Shown here: positions 9,506 through 18,942 of the stretch, piece by piece
Layout: each line of letters begins with the position of its first letter
How positions within the stretch are numbered: the first letter of the stretch is position 1
From: Sphingobacterium faecale
Lineage (GTDB): Bacteria > Bacteroidota > Bacteroidia > Sphingobacteriales > Sphingobacteriaceae
Direction of reading: 5' to 3'
Length of the DNA: 64,000 nt
Assembly: GCF_016746095.1 (NCBI RefSeq)
Contig: NZ_JAERTY010000002.1
Coordinates: 558,001 to 622,000 of the forward strand
Program-made: the position numbers and the translations under genes
Notes under the pieces: model-generated
What the model was told of the DNA's origin: nothing
Seen by the model: only the letters and a program-made list of their open reading frames with translations
Databases searched by the model: none

Positions 9506-9592
9506 AACATCTTTCTGCTGTTTTTGTTTGTTGTTTTTTAATGTTTTTTTTATTGTTAATTGGTTAACAATAAGTTTTTTACGGTAAAGACT

Positions 9593-9630
9593 AAGAGAGG
9601 CTGCTTTATAAAATAAAAACAACCTCTCTT
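9593..9630 (-). terminator. hairpin after sdhB
   Basis: AAGAGAGG and CCTCTCTT form an 8-bp stem with a 22-nt AT-rich loop, 25 bases beyond the sdhB stop. The downstream T run is poor, so it is a weak terminator or a 3'-end stabiliser. Confidence 0.45.
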
Positions 9631-9654
9631 AATTATGATCTATGTAAGAAAAAT

Positions 9655-10428
9655 CTAATTGTGTACGTCTTCTTGTCTGAAGATTTTCGCACCTAGGTAT
9701 TCTCTGTTCAATCGAGCAATATTTGTCAATTTTATTCCAACAGGACATTCAGCTTCACAGGCACCAGTATTGGTACAGTTACCAAAGCCTTCAGCATCCA
9801 TTTGGTCTACCATAGCTTGTGCACGCTCGTAACGCTCCGTTTGTCCTTGTGGCAACAAAGCAAATTGAGATACTTTGGCAGAGACAAATAACATCGCTGA
9901 AGCATTTTTACAAGCTGCTACACAGGCACCACAACCGATACAAGTCGCTGATTCAAAAGCTTCGTCGGCAATACGTTTTGGAATAGGAATGACGTTGGCG
10001 TCAGGTACTCCTCCGGTATTGACATTGACGTAACCTCCAGCTTGTTGGATACGGTCAAATGCTGTACGGTCTACCGCTAAATCTTTTAATACGGGGAATG
10101 CGGCTGCTCTCCAAGGTTCGATGACGATAGTCTGCCCATCATGAAAGCTACGCATGTGCAATTGACAAGTTGTAGTGCCTTCCATAGGACCGTGAGGACG
10201 ACCATTGATTACCAATGAACACATCCCACAGATACCTTCGCGACAGTCGTGATCAAAATATATAGGGTCTTCACCTTTGCGGGTAAGATCATCATTGACA
10301 ATGTCTAACATTTCTAAGAAAGACATGTCATCAGCGATGTCTTTGGCTTGGATGGTTACAAATTGTCCTTTTGCTTTATCATTTTTTTGACGCCAAACCT
10401 TCAGCGTTAAATTCATGTGATTACTCAT
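9655..10428 (-). CDS. sdhB: succinate dehydrogenase/fumarate reductase iron-sulfur subunit
   Basis: Carries electrons from the flavoprotein to the membrane cytochrome b in complex II. An N-terminal [2Fe-2S] ferredoxin-like domain shows CREGICGMC and a later Cys; the C-terminal ferredoxin domain shows [11 protein letters not shown] and [14 protein letters not shown] for the [4Fe-4S] and [3Fe-4S] clusters. The start is taken at [20 protein letters not shown] at 10416 is equally possible. The frame stays open further upstream only through an intergenic repeat tract, so a longer start at 10470 is unlikely. Last gene of sdhC-sdhA-sdhB. Confidence 0.95.
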   Translation of the reverse strand: MSNHMNLTLKVWRQKNDKAKGQFVTIQAKDIADDMSFLEMLDIVNDDLTRKGEDPIYFDHDCREGICGMCSLVINGRPHGPMEGTTTCQLHMRSFHDGQTIVIEPWRAAAFPVLKDLAVDRTAFDRIQQAGGYVNVNTGGVPDANVIPIPKRIADEAFESATCIGCGACVAACKNASAMLFVSAKVSQFALLPQGQTERYERAQAMVDQMDAEGFGNCTNTGACEAECPVGIKLTNIARLNREYLGAKIFRQEDVHN

Positions 10429-10500
10429 ATCTGTATAGTATTGAGTACTGTGTATTGAGTATTGAGACATTGCGCATATCCCGATACGCTATACGCAATA
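10429..10500. repeat. low-complexity intergenic repeat tract between sdhA and sdhB
   Basis: Imperfect short repeats: TATTGAGTA occurs repeatedly in GTATTGAGTACTGTGTATTG..., followed by a second family GCGCATAT / TACGCTATACGCAATA. Such word-like tracts are a feature of some Bacteroidota intergenic regions. It separates two genes of one operon. Confidence 0.6.
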
Positions 10501-12435
10501 CTATTTATAACTTCTTTGTGTTAACTTAACGTTTTCAAATACCAGTTCTTCTTTGTGAAGGACCTCGGGTTGATTTTCGCCAGTGTATTCCCATGCTGAA
10601 ACGTAAGTGAAGTTTTCATCATCACGTTTAGCTTCGCCTTCTTCTGTTTGTGATTCCAAGCGGAAGTGACCTCCACAGGATTCGCTACGGTTTAAAGCGT
10701 CATCCACCATTAATTCTCCAAGTTCGATAAAGTCAGCAACACGACCTGCTTTTTCTAAAGACATATTCAACTCTTCATTCTGTCCTAACACGGATGCATT
10801 GGACCAGAATTCTTTTTTAAGTTCTTGAATCATGCCTTTTGCTTTTGTAAGACCTTCAGCTGTACGGGCCATACCACAGTATTCCCACATGATATGTCCA
10901 AGTTCTTTGTGGATATCATCTACGGTTTTTGAACCGCGTAAAGCCAATAATTTGTTGATGTTATCTTCTACCTCTTTACGAGTTTGCTCAAAAGCGGGGT
11001 GGTTTTTGTCTACAGGATTGAAGTTTCCAAGGCCAGCTAAGTAATCTCCAACAGTGTAAGGGATTACAAAGTAACCATCTGAAAGCCCTTGCATTAATGC
11101 AGAAGCACCTAGGCGGTTAGCTCCGTGGTCAGAGAAGTTAGCCTCTCCTAATGCATATAATCCAGGTACTGTAGTCATCAAGTTGTAGTCAACCCATACG
11201 CCACCCATAGTGTAGTGAACAGCTGGGTAGATACGCATCGGTTGCTTGTATGGGTTTTCGTCTGTAATCTTGTGATACATATCGAAAAGGTTACCATACT
11301 TAGCACGTACGCTATCTTCTCCTAGACGAGCAATTGCGTCTTTGAAATCTAAGTAAACAGCGAAGCCTGTCTTTCCTACACCACGACCATCATCTACAGC
11401 TTCTTTTGCGTTACGAGAAGCTACGTCGCGAGGTACCAAGTTACCGAAAGAAGGATATTTACGCTCTAAGAAGTAATCTCTATCGTCTTCTTTGATATCT
11501 ACAGGTTTCAATTCGCCTTTACGTACACGCTCTGCCATTTCTTGTGTTTTTGGAACCCAAACACGGCCGTCGTTACGTAAAGATTCTGACATCAAAGTCA
11601 GTTTTGATTGGTGATCCCCAGTTACAGGAATACAAGTAGGGTGAATCTGTGTGTAACATGGGTTGGCAAAGAAGGCTCCACGTTTGTGTGCTCTCCATGC
11701 TGCTGTTACGTTACAGCCCATTGCATTTGTAGATAAGAAGAATACGTTTCCGTAACCACCTGTACATAAAAGGACAGCATGGCCTTCATGTGACTCTATT
11801 TTACCCGTTACCATATCGCGGGTAATTACGCCTCTTGCATGACCATCAATCTTTACGATATCTAGCATTTCGTGACGTGTATAGGATTGAACTTTTCCTT
11901 TTTGAATCTGACGGTTCAAGGCAGAGTATGCTCCTAATAATAGTTGTTGTCCTGTCTGACCACGTGCGTAGAATGTACGTGATACCTGAGCACCACCAAA
12001 TGAACGGTTGTCTAAAAGACCACCATATTCGCGTGCGAAAGGCACACCTTGAGCCACACACTGATCAATAATGTTTACAGAGACTTCTGCCAAGCGATAT
12101 ACGTTTGCTTCGCGCGCACGGTAGTCTCCACCTTTAATCGTATCATAGAATAAACGGAAAACGGAGTCACCGTCATTTTGATAGTTTTTTGCAGAGTTGA
12201 TCCCCCCTTGTGCAGCAATAGAGTGCGCACGGCGTGGAGAATCCTGGTAACAAAATGTTTTAACATTATAACCCAGCTCAGCTAGTGAAGCTGCAGCAGA
12301 GGCGCCTGCCAAACCCGTACCAACAACGATAATTGTGAATTTACGTTTGTTAGCTGGGTTTACCAGTTTCATATTGAACTTATGTTTTGACCATTTTTCG
12401 GCCAATGGGCCTGCTGGTACTTTTGAATCTAACAT
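10501..12435 (-). CDS. sdhA: succinate dehydrogenase/fumarate reductase flavoprotein subunit
   Basis: 644 residues. Oxidises succinate (or reduces fumarate) with covalently bound FAD. Visible: FAD-binding [19 protein letters not shown], the flavinylation region [20 protein letters not shown] (His-Ser-x-Ala-Ala-x-Gly-Gly), active-site region [15 protein letters not shown], and [12 protein letters not shown] plus [19 protein letters not shown] in the C-terminal half. The long form and the three-gene arrangement are those of the Bacteroidota/epsilonproteobacterial fumarate-reductase-like type (type B). Upstream sdhC is 30 bases away in the same direction. Confidence 0.97.
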   Translation of the reverse strand: MLDSKVPAGPLAEKWSKHKFNMKLVNPANKRKFTIIVVGTGLAGASAAASLAELGYNVKTFCYQDSPRRAHSIAAQGGINSAKNYQNDGDSVFRLFYDTIKGGDYRAREANVYRLAEVSVNIIDQCVAQGVPFAREYGGLLDNRSFGGAQVSRTFYARGQTGQQLLLGAYSALNRQIQKGKVQSYTRHEMLDIVKIDGHARGVITRDMVTGKIESHEGHAVLLCTGGYGNVFFLSTNAMGCNVTAAWRAHKRGAFFANPCYTQIHPTCIPVTGDHQSKLTLMSESLRNDGRVWVPKTQEMAERVRKGELKPVDIKEDDRDYFLERKYPSFGNLVPRDVASRNAKEAVDDGRGVGKTGFAVYLDFKDAIARLGEDSVRAKYGNLFDMYHKITDENPYKQPMRIYPAVHYTMGGVWVDYNLMTTVPGLYALGEANFSDHGANRLGASALMQGLSDGYFVIPYTVGDYLAGLGNFNPVDKNHPAFEQTRKEVEDNINKLLALRGSKTVDDIHKELGHIMWEYCGMARTAEGLTKAKGMIQELKKEFWSNASVLGQNEELNMSLEKAGRVADFIELGELMVDDALNRSESCGGHFRLESQTEEGEAKRDDENFTYVSAWEYTGENQPEVLHKEELVFENVKLTQRSYK

Positions 12436-12465
12436 AATCTTATACTATTTATTCGATGTTACAAA

Positions 12466-13245
12466 CTATTTAAAATAGAAATACAAAGGCATTGCCGCAA
12501 AAGCTAGAGGAATTAATATTCCAAATACCCAAATTCCAAGTCCTTTAATAAATCCGATGTATCTTCTGTGATTGAAACCTAACGTTTGAAACGCGGATTG
12601 GAACCCGTGAATCAAATGGAAAGCCAAAGCTGCCATAGCAATCACGTAGAATAATACGATAAAAGGATTCTGGAATGTATATGCTACTTGTTTGTATAAA
12701 TCTTTTGTTTGAACAGTCTCAATGCCATTATTTACGAAAGTCTTATAACCATCGTAGTTGTTTGGTAGCACGTCAGAGGCAATGATTTCGCGGTTGCCAG
12801 TAGCTAGTTCGGTATTGTATTCTACATACGGAGTTGTTCCAAATTTATATTGGAACCAAAAGTTCTGCATGTGTGTTGCTAAGAAAACTAGGATTATTGT
12901 TCCTAGAATACCCATGTTTCTGGAATTCCATTTACTGTTTACGTTTCCGCTACCTTGGTTGTAACCGATAGGTCTAGCAGATTTGTTCTTTAATGTTAAA
13001 GTCAAAGCATAAACAGCATGGATGATAACAGAAGCGTAAAGTAGGTAGGAAACTACTTTAATAGGGGCGAAATGCGTCATGAAGTACGCATAATTGTTGA
13101 ATGCATAGCCTTCATCATTCTTAAATAACTGTAAATTACCTATCAGGTGAACTACTAAGAACGAACATAAAAATAGTCCGGTTAAGCTCATGATGAGTTT
13201 CTTTCCCAGTGAAGAAGTCAATAGTGGCTTTGATTTACTACTCAT
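12466..13245 (-). CDS. sdhC: succinate dehydrogenase cytochrome b subunit, b558 type
   Basis: 259 residues with five predicted TM helices; anchors complex II in the inner membrane and passes electrons to menaquinone via two hemes. Conserved heme-ligand histidines fall in helices (VVHLIGNLQ, YASVIIHAVYAL, FLATHMQNFW, AFHLIHGFQSAFQTLG). First gene of the sdhCAB operon. A -7 element (13276-13283) lies about 31 bases upstream of the ATG. Confidence 0.95.
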   Translation of the reverse strand: MSSKSKPLLTSSLGKKLIMSLTGLFLCSFLVVHLIGNLQLFKNDEGYAFNNYAYFMTHFAPIKVVSYLLYASVIIHAVYALTLTLKNKSARPIGYNQGSGNVNSKWNSRNMGILGTIILVFLATHMQNFWFQYKFGTTPYVEYNTELATGNREIIASDVLPNNYDGYKTFVNNGIETVQTKDLYKQVAYTFQNPFIVLFYVIAMAALAFHLIHGFQSAFQTLGFNHRRYIGFIKGLGIWVFGILIPLAFAAMPLYFYFK

Positions 13246-13275
13246 TATCCTTTTTTTTTATAGATTATAATATCG

Positions 13276-13283
13276 CAAAAATA
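13276..13283 (-). promoter_or_regulatory. -7 promoter element of sdhCAB
   Basis: CAAAAATA on the + strand reads TATTTTTG on the coding strand, an exact TAnnTTTG match. The rest of the 13246-13475 interval is AT-rich with nothing gene-like. Confidence 0.5.
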
Positions 13284-13475
13284 TCTAAATCATTTATAAA
13301 AATGACTTTAAATCCACTAAATAGCCTTAATTTAGAATTGTTCTAAATTTTTTTTGATTATTTTTTTACTTCAAAAGATTTCTCCCTGAAAAAACACTCT
13401 TTATCGTCTAACGATATGTTGCAGCATGGCAACAGTGAATTTAAATCAAACGATGCTATGTTGTCGGTTATAAAA

Positions 13476-13506
13476 AATGGTCGGGATATGAAATATCCCG
13501 ACCATT
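13476..13506 (-). terminator. strong terminator of the outer-membrane barrel gene
   Basis: Perfect 14-bp stem AATGGTCGGGATAT / ATATCCCGACCATT with a 3-nt loop; on the minus strand it is followed by a U-rich run (TTTTTTATAA). It lies 35 bases beyond the stop of the gene at 13541-14131. Confidence 0.85.
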
Positions 13507-13540
13507 CGAAATTAAGGGCGTATAAAGTCCCCTTGATTTC

Positions 13541-14131
13541 TTAGATTTTAAACAGGCGATACCCCAAACCTATACTCCACATGTTGATTTTTTGACTGTG
13601 AGTAGAACCTTTGGCCATATCGTTAAGACCTAATTCGTAACGAAGATCTACACGCAAGCTAGATATGTCTACTCCAGCGCCAAAAGCCCATGCTGTAGAA
13701 CTTTTCTTGTATTCCGAAAAATCAGTTATGTTTTTGATTTTGTCCCCGTCATCATTGGTAATGAAGGAGAATACCGGTCCTGTTTGTATTCTAGCACCGA
13801 TAGGGCCTAGGCCAAAACGCTTGCCTAATAGAACCGGAATATCTACGCTTGTGAATTTTATGTCTTCAGCTTTAGAATCCTTATTGATTTCTATGTTCTT
13901 TCCAGTGATGTATAGCTCAGGTTGCACGTGGAATCCGAGAACGCCAATGCGAGAGTACAAGCCAGCTTGGTAACCGGCTTTGTTCTTTGAATTAAAGAAA
14001 TTGTCATCTTTTAGTTTGGAATAGTTTAATGCTCCTTTTAGTCCGATTTCAAAACTAGGTAATATCTGAGCTTGAGTTACAGTAGCACCTGATAATAATA
14101 GGAGTAATGCGGGTAAAAACTTTTTCATCAT
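13541..14131 (-). CDS. outer-membrane beta-barrel protein, PorT-like
   Basis: 196 residues with a cleavable signal peptide (MMKKFLPALLLLLSGATVTQA) and alternating hydrophobic strands of an 8-stranded barrel: FEIGLKGALNYSK, AGYQAGLYSRIG, FHVQPELYITGK, ending in IGLGYRLFKI, the aromatic-terminal strand expected for outer-membrane insertion. This is the porin-family/PorT-type barrel common in Bacteroidota; the ligand or partner is unknown. Monocistronic with its own terminator. Confidence 0.85.
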   Translation of the reverse strand: MMKKFLPALLLLLSGATVTQAQILPSFEIGLKGALNYSKLKDDNFFNSKNKAGYQAGLYSRIGVLGFHVQPELYITGKNIEINKDSKAEDIKFTSVDIPVLLGKRFGLGPIGARIQTGPVFSFITNDDGDKIKNITDFSEYKKSSTAWAFGAGVDISSLRVDLRYELGLNDMAKGSTHSQKINMWSIGLGYRLFKI

Positions 14132-14231
14132 TAATTTATTTATGTAGATTTGTTTAAATAGAGTTTAACACATGTTTTAGTGTTGTTTGTTTACAGATTG
14201 TGTAAATATATACAATTTTAATACCATAATT

Positions 14232-14447
14232 ATGAGCATTCTCAAAATTAAACAGGAGGATTGGCAGATTGCCAAGATTAAATTGAGCCGAAAATATAAT
14301 CATCTTACTGAAGATGATCTGCATTATGTAGAAGGAGAGGAGGAACAGTTAATTGATCGTTTAGCTAAGCGATTAAAACGTACGACGGATTATGTCGTGT
14401 TTACTATCGGTAAGCAAATGGAAGATTTAACAAGCAATAGATTATAA
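14232..14447 (+). CDS. CsbD-like small stress protein
   Basis: 71 residues from MSILKIKQEDW. The pattern W-x4-K-x-K-x(2)-KY..LTEDDL.YVEGEEEQLIDRLAKR matches CsbD-family general-stress proteins. The start at 14232 is preferred over an in-frame ATG 15 codons upstream, because the intervening residues are not part of the family and 14232 follows an AT-rich spacer. The stop (14447) abuts the ATG of csaA (14448), so the two are translated from one message. Confidence 0.7.
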   Translation: MSILKIKQEDWQIAKIKLSRKYNHLTEDDLHYVEGEEEQLIDRLAKRLKRTTDYVVFTIGKQMEDLTSNRL

Positions 14448-14795
14448 ATGACAGAGAGTACAGAAATAAGTTGGTCTGATTTTGAGAAAGTGGATCTGAG
14501 AGTGGGGACTATTTTGGAGGTCAGTGATTTTCCCGAGGCCCGCAGGCCAGCCTATCAGTTGTTTATTGACTTCGGTCCTGAAATCGGACAGCGTAAGTCT
14601 AGTGCGCAGATTACGAAGCTATATACAAAGGAAGATTTAATAGGTAGACAGGTTGTCGCGGTAGTGAATTTTCCGCGTAAACAGATTGGAAAATTTATGT
14701 CGGAATGTCTAGTGACTGGACTGGCTGATGAAAATGGTGATATCGTTTTGACCGCAGTAGAGCGTAATGTTCCGAATGGTGCCCGATTGATATAG
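14448..14795 (+). CDS. csaA: tRNA-binding protein CsaA
   Basis: 115 residues forming one OB-fold tRNA-binding domain, homologous to the C-terminal domain of methionyl-tRNA synthetase. Diagnostic: FEKVDLRVGTILEV at the N-terminus, KSSAQITKLY, QVVAVVNFPRKQIGKFMSE and VPNGARLI at the end. Dimeric in characterised relatives and described there as having export-chaperone activity. Sits between the CsbD-like gene and tadA with almost no spacing. Confidence 0.93.
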   Translation: MTESTEISWSDFEKVDLRVGTILEVSDFPEARRPAYQLFIDFGPEIGQRKSSAQITKLYTKEDLIGRQVVAVVNFPRKQIGKFMSECLVTGLADENGDIVLTAVERNVPNGARLI

Positions 14796-14796
14796 C

Positions 14797-15267
14797 ATGC
14801 GGATTTATAATTTTGAAGAAACGTTGCCACAGGAGAAGCTGGATGAGCTCTATATGAAAGAAGCGTTCAGTTTGGCAGAGCAGGCATTTAGAGAGGACGA
14901 GGTCCCTATAGGAGCCGTTATCGTTGCACAAAATAAAATAATAGGTAAGGGGTATAACCTTACAGAGCGGTTGAACGATGTAACGGCGCATGCTGAAATG
15001 CAGGCATTCACAGCGGCTGCTAATTTTTTGGGCGGGAAGTATCTCAACGACTGTACGCTATATGTGACCGTAGAGCCTTGTGTGATGTGTGCAGGTGCGT
15101 CGTATTGGACACAAGTGTCACGTATTGTTTACGGGGCTGTGGATGATAAGAGGGGATATACGGTGGTCGCTCCGAATATACTACACCCTAAAACACAGAT
15201 TATAGGTGGAGTGTTGGAGGAAGAATGTGGTGCTTTAATGAGGGCTTTTTTTCGCTCAAAACGATAA
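14797..15267 (+). CDS. tadA: tRNA adenosine(34) deaminase / nucleoside deaminase
   Basis: 156 residues. Zinc-dependent deaminase that converts A34 of tRNA-Arg to inosine. Zinc site: HAE (THAEMQAF) with the catalytic Glu, and PCVMCAGA. The C-terminus with NPxxx-like NILHPKTQIIGGVLEEE fits TadA rather than cytidine deaminase. It begins one base after the csaA stop, so it is part of the same unit. Confidence 0.92.
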   Translation: MRIYNFEETLPQEKLDELYMKEAFSLAEQAFREDEVPIGAVIVAQNKIIGKGYNLTERLNDVTAHAEMQAFTAAANFLGGKYLNDCTLYVTVEPCVMCAGASYWTQVSRIVYGAVDDKRGYTVVAPNILHPKTQIIGGVLEEECGALMRAFFRSKR

Positions 15268-15356
15268 AATGGCATTATTATGAAACATTAGCTAAAGTGA
15301 TTTGTTATATTCGTATTGTTAAATAAAACTTGAAAATTTAATTAAAATAAGTAACT

Positions 15357-15965
15357 ATGGCATTTGAATTAGAAGCGTTACCATACGCAAACGACGCATT
15401 GGAACCTCATATTGATAAAGAGACAATGGAGATTCACCACGATCGCCATCATCAAGCATATGTTGATAATTTGAACAAGGCTATCGCTGGTACAGATGCT
15501 GAGAACGCGTCTTTAGAAGATATTTTGAGAAATGTAAGTAAGTATTCTCCTGCTGTTCGTAATAATGGTGGTGGACATTATAATCACAAGTTGTTCTGGT
15601 CTATTTTGAGTGCAAATGGAGGCGGTGAACCTACAGGTGAATTAGCTGAAGCGATTACAGAAACTTTTGGTTCATTTGAGGAGTTGAAGAAGAAATTGCA
15701 AGAAGCTGGTGCTACCCGCTTTGGGTCTGGATGGTCTTGGTTGATCGTAGATGCAGATGGGAAATTGGCAGTAACTTCGACACCTAATCAAGATAATCCG
15801 TTGATGGATGTTGCGGAGGTGAAGGGAGCTCCTATTTTAGGTATTGACGTGTGGGAACATGCTTACTATTTGAAATATCAAAATAAGCGTCCTGCGTACT
15901 TAGATGCTATTTTTAATGTTGTAAATTGGGATGCTGTTGCTAAAAAATATGCAGCTGCAAAATAA
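15357..15965 (+). CDS. sodA: superoxide dismutase, Mn/Fe family
   Basis: 202 residues. Dismutates superoxide in the cytoplasm. Metal ligands are visible in [15 protein letters not shown] (His), [11 protein letters not shown] (His) and [11 protein letters not shown] (Asp, His). NQDNPL favours the Mn-type or cambialistic subgroup; the metal cannot be fixed by eye. Start follows an AAGTAACT leader without clear SD. A good terminator follows. Confidence 0.96.
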   Translation: MAFELEALPYANDALEPHIDKETMEIHHDRHHQAYVDNLNKAIAGTDAENASLEDILRNVSKYSPAVRNNGGGHYNHKLFWSILSANGGGEPTGELAEAITETFGSFEELKKKLQEAGATRFGSGWSWLIVDADGKLAVTSTPNQDNPLMDVAEVKGAPILGIDVWEHAYYLKYQNKRPAYLDAIFNVVNWDAVAKKYAAAK

Positions 15966-15986
15966 TTGCAACTAAGGAAGAGATTA

Positions 15987-16019
15987 AAAGGCGACATGGG
16001 AATCCATTGTCGCCTTTTT
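15987..16019 (+). terminator. terminator of the superoxide dismutase gene
   Basis: AAAGGCGACA / TGTCGCCTTT stem around a 10- to 11-nt loop, followed by a T run, 22 bases after the stop. Confidence 0.85.
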
Positions 16020-16063
16020 GATCTACGGGCAAATTTGGAAAGAAGAAGTATAGATTTGAGCTT

Positions 16064-16933
16064 ATGAAGCCGATTCAGTTTACAGTTTCTGTCTATGGTG
16101 AAGGTGTCTTTGCTGTGATGGAGGATAAGAAGGAGAATTTTTACAATTATTATCATCGCCATGACGAAGCCCAGATTACCTATATTTTGAAAGGTAAAGG
16201 GACGATTATGGTAGGTAATATTATGCAGTCGTTTCAGTCTGGAGATATCTTTGTTCTGAAGCCTAATGAACCTCATATGTTCGACAGGGATATGGAAGAT
16301 GAGGAAGAAATAGGCGATATACATGCTATTCATATATTTGTGAACCTGGAGCGTATGAAAAAGCTTTATCATATTCCTGATTTTGAATTGGTCAAAGAGT
16401 ATTTGCTTGAGCTTGATACGAGTAAAATGGTAGATCGCGGTCTTTCTGAATCAATGATGCATTATTTTACGAATTTGATGGTCAAGACATCGATGCCTCG
16501 CTTTACAGAGTTTCTTTCTTTACTTTACACCTTAGCAATACATCGTAGCGATGCTTCTTCACTGTATTCGGGAGTAAGGACTGTAGCTTATTCGGATAAA
16601 GATGGAGCACGTATCAGTCAGGTTTATAAGTATACCTTTGATCATTATAATGAAGATATTACGGTGGATCAGGTAGCGTCAATCGTGCATATGACTCCCA
16701 CCTCATTCTGTAAGTTTTTTAAAAAGCATACTACCAAAACCTATATCAGTTTTTTGAATGAAGTTCGGATAGAAAAGGCTTGTCAGATTTTGATAGATAA
16801 TAAATCAGAGCATATTGCGGAGGCTGCTTTTCAATCTGGATTTAACAATGTGGTTCATTTTAACCGGGTTTTTAAATCTATTACCAAAATGTCTCCGCGT
16901 AGGTATATTGCTCAGCATAGTATGGATTTGTAA
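16064..16933 (+). CDS. AraC-family transcriptional regulator with cupin sensor domain
   Basis: 289 residues: N-terminal cupin (HRHDEAQITYILKGKGTIMVG, GDIFVLKPNEPHMF) and C-terminal double helix-turn-helix (ITVDQVASIVHMTPTSFCKF and IAEAAFQSGFNNVVHFNRVF, ending KMSPRRYI). Usually such proteins sense a sugar or small metabolite and activate nearby genes. It stands before pruA but is separated from it by about 200 bases of T/G-rich DNA, so a role in proline/glutamate use is only a guess. Confidence 0.9.
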   Translation: MKPIQFTVSVYGEGVFAVMEDKKENFYNYYHRHDEAQITYILKGKGTIMVGNIMQSFQSGDIFVLKPNEPHMFDRDMEDEEEIGDIHAIHIFVNLERMKKLYHIPDFELVKEYLLELDTSKMVDRGLSESMMHYFTNLMVKTSMPRFTEFLSLLYTLAIHRSDASSLYSGVRTVAYSDKDGARISQVYKYTFDHYNEDITVDQVASIVHMTPTSFCKFFKKHTTKTYISFLNEVRIEKACQILIDNKSEHIAEAAFQSGFNNVVHFNRVFKSITKMSPRRYIAQHSMDL

Positions 16934-17142
16934 CGGAAATTGTGTTGTGTTATATGAGGTTTGATGTAGGTTGTTTTTTTTATCTTGTTGTTTTGTAGTG
17001 TGTTGGTTTGTTGTTTTATTGATACTGTAGTTTGCTGCTTTCTTGGTGTTTGGATATAATATGTTTACTTATGGACAATCCAGTACTATAATGTGGGTAA
17101 TATATTTTGTTATTTTACGTTGATTAAATAAAACAAAAAGTT
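16934..17142. other. strand-biased T/G-rich intergenic stretch
   Basis: About 110 bases (16940-17050) on the + strand are almost entirely T and G, with repeated TTGTTG/TTGTTT words. No ORF, hairpin or clear TAnnTTTG box is seen; the pruA promoter presumably lies in the last 60 bases. Confidence 0.5.
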
Positions 17143-18780
17143 ATGTTAAAGGGATTTTTTAATGTTCCGGCTCCAGTTAATGAACCGGTATATTCATATG
17201 CTCCAGGTACTAAAGAAAGAGCTTTTTTGCGTCAGGCTATCCAAGATGCTAGAGATCAGGAAATAGATGTTCCTATGTACATCGGTGGTAAAGAAGTGCG
17301 TACGGAGAAAAAAGTCAAATTGACACCTCCTCATGATCATAAGCATATTTTAGGGTACTATTCTCAGGGTACTAAGGAACATGTAGAAGAAGCTATCGAG
17401 GTTGCTCTGGCTGCTAAAGAAGACTGGGAAAATCTACCTTGGGAACAACGTGCGGCTATTTTTCTAAAGGCTGCAGAGCTTATCTCTACTAAATACCGCT
17501 ATAAATTGAATGCTGCAACCATGTTGGGGCAGTCAAAGAATCCATACCAAGCAGAGATTGATTCAGCTTGTGAGATCGTAGACTTTTTACGTTTTAATGT
17601 GAAATATATGTCTGAGATCTATCAGCAACAACCTCCAGCTAATAGTAAAGGGGTATGGAACCGTGTAGAGCAACGCCCATTAGAAGGATTTGTATTTGCA
17701 TTGACTCCTTTCAACTTTACAGCAATTGCAGGCAACCTGCCTACCTCTGTAGCTATGATGGGAAATGTTGTGGTTTGGAAGCCTTCTAATACACAGATTT
17801 ATTCTGCCAACGTATTAATGCAAATCTTTAAAGAAGCTGGTCTTCCTGATGGTGTTATTAACTTGGTATATGTTTCCGGTCCTGATGCTGGTGATGTAAT
17901 CTTTAAACATCCGGATTTTGCAGGTATTCACTTTACAGGCTCTACTGGTGTTTTCCAAGATATCTGGAAAACTATTGGAGAGAATATTCATAGATACAAA
18001 ACTTATCCGCGTATTGTCGGTGAGACCGGGGGGAAAGATTTTATTGTAGCTCATCCTTCTGCAGGTTTAGACGTTTTGAATACAGCATTGGTTCGTGGTG
18101 CTTTTGAATTCCAAGGACAGAAATGTTCGGCAGCATCTAGAGCATACATTCCACAATCAATATGGAACGAGTTAAAAGCAAAAATGGAGAAGGATATCAA
18201 TTCTTTCAAAATGGGTGGTACTGAGGATTTCAGTAACTTTATTAATGCAGTGATTGATGAGAAGTCATTTGATAAAATCGCAAGCTATATTGATAGAGCC
18301 AAAGCTTCTCCTGATGCAGAGGTTATCATTGGTGGAACTTACGATAAGTCTGAAGGCTACTTTATAAGCCCAACGGTTATTCTAGCGAAAACACCAGATT
18401 ACGAAACGCTATCGGAGGAGTTGTTCGGACCTGTATTGACTATTTACGTCTACGAAGATGATAAGTGGTCTGAGATGTTAAAGTTAGTAGACAATACTTC
18501 TATCTATGCATTGACTGGTGCTATCATTTCTCAAGACCGTTATGCTATTGATGAGGCAACGTATGCTTTGCGCAATGCTGCTGGTAACTTTTATATCAAT
18601 GACAAATGTACAGGTGCTGTCGTTGGTCAGCAACCATTTGGCGGAGCTAGGGGGTCTGGTACAAACGATAAGGCGGGGTCAATGATTAATCTGTTGCGCT
18701 GGGTGTCTCCACGTACAATTAAGGAGACTTTTACTCCAGATACAGATTATAGATATCCATTTTTATCAGAAGAATTATAA
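17143..18780 (+). CDS. pruA: L-glutamate gamma-semialdehyde dehydrogenase (P5C dehydrogenase)
   Basis: 545 residues. Oxidises glutamate semialdehyde (from proline or arginine breakdown) to glutamate with NAD+. Aldehyde dehydrogenase motifs: ALTPFNFTAIAGNLP, FTGSTGVFQDI, catalytic Glu in VGETGGKDF and catalytic Cys in GQKCSAASRAYIP. The single-domain form and the opening MLKGFFNVPAPVNEPV match the eukaryote-like P5CDH (about 540 aa) common in Bacteroidota, not the PutA fusion. Confidence 0.95.
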   Translation: MLKGFFNVPAPVNEPVYSYAPGTKERAFLRQAIQDARDQEIDVPMYIGGKEVRTEKKVKLTPPHDHKHILGYYSQGTKEHVEEAIEVALAAKEDWENLPWEQRAAIFLKAAELISTKYRYKLNAATMLGQSKNPYQAEIDSACEIVDFLRFNVKYMSEIYQQQPPANSKGVWNRVEQRPLEGFVFALTPFNFTAIAGNLPTSVAMMGNVVVWKPSNTQIYSANVLMQIFKEAGLPDGVINLVYVSGPDAGDVIFKHPDFAGIHFTGSTGVFQDIWKTIGENIHRYKTYPRIVGETGGKDFIVAHPSAGLDVLNTALVRGAFEFQGQKCSAASRAYIPQSIWNELKAKMEKDINSFKMGGTEDFSNFINAVIDEKSFDKIASYIDRAKASPDAEVIIGGTYDKSEGYFISPTVILAKTPDYETLSEELFGPVLTIYVYEDDKWSEMLKLVDNTSIYALTGAIISQDRYAIDEATYALRNAAGNFYINDKCTGAVVGQQPFGGARGSGTNDKAGSMINLLRWVSPRTIKETFTPDTDYRYPFLSEEL

Positions 18781-18802
18781 TAGTTAGACTGTTTATAAAA
18801 TG

Positions 18803-18831
18803 AAAAGCACGGTTACTGACCGTGCTTTTTT
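18803..18831 (+). terminator. terminator of pruA
   Basis: AAAAGCACGGT / ACCGTGCTTTT 11-bp stem with a 5-nt loop and T run, 22 bases after the stop. Confidence 0.88.
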
Positions 18832-18886
18832 ATTCGACCGTTTGGTGTTTTTAATTGGGGTTATACATATTTAGTTCAGCGCCATT

Positions 18887-18922
18887 AAAAAAGGCTTTTT
18901 CACTAGTGAAAAAGCCTTTTTT
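18887..18922. terminator. 36-bp perfect palindrome, bidirectional terminator before recA end
   Basis: AAAAAAGGCTTTTTCACT and its exact reverse complement form an uninterrupted 36-bp palindrome, with A6 on one side and T6 on the other. It lies 21 bases beyond the recA stop and serves as recA terminator; it also backs up the pruA terminator in the other direction. Confidence 0.85.
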
Positions 18923-18942
18923 ATATTATCTTATTTTTCAGT

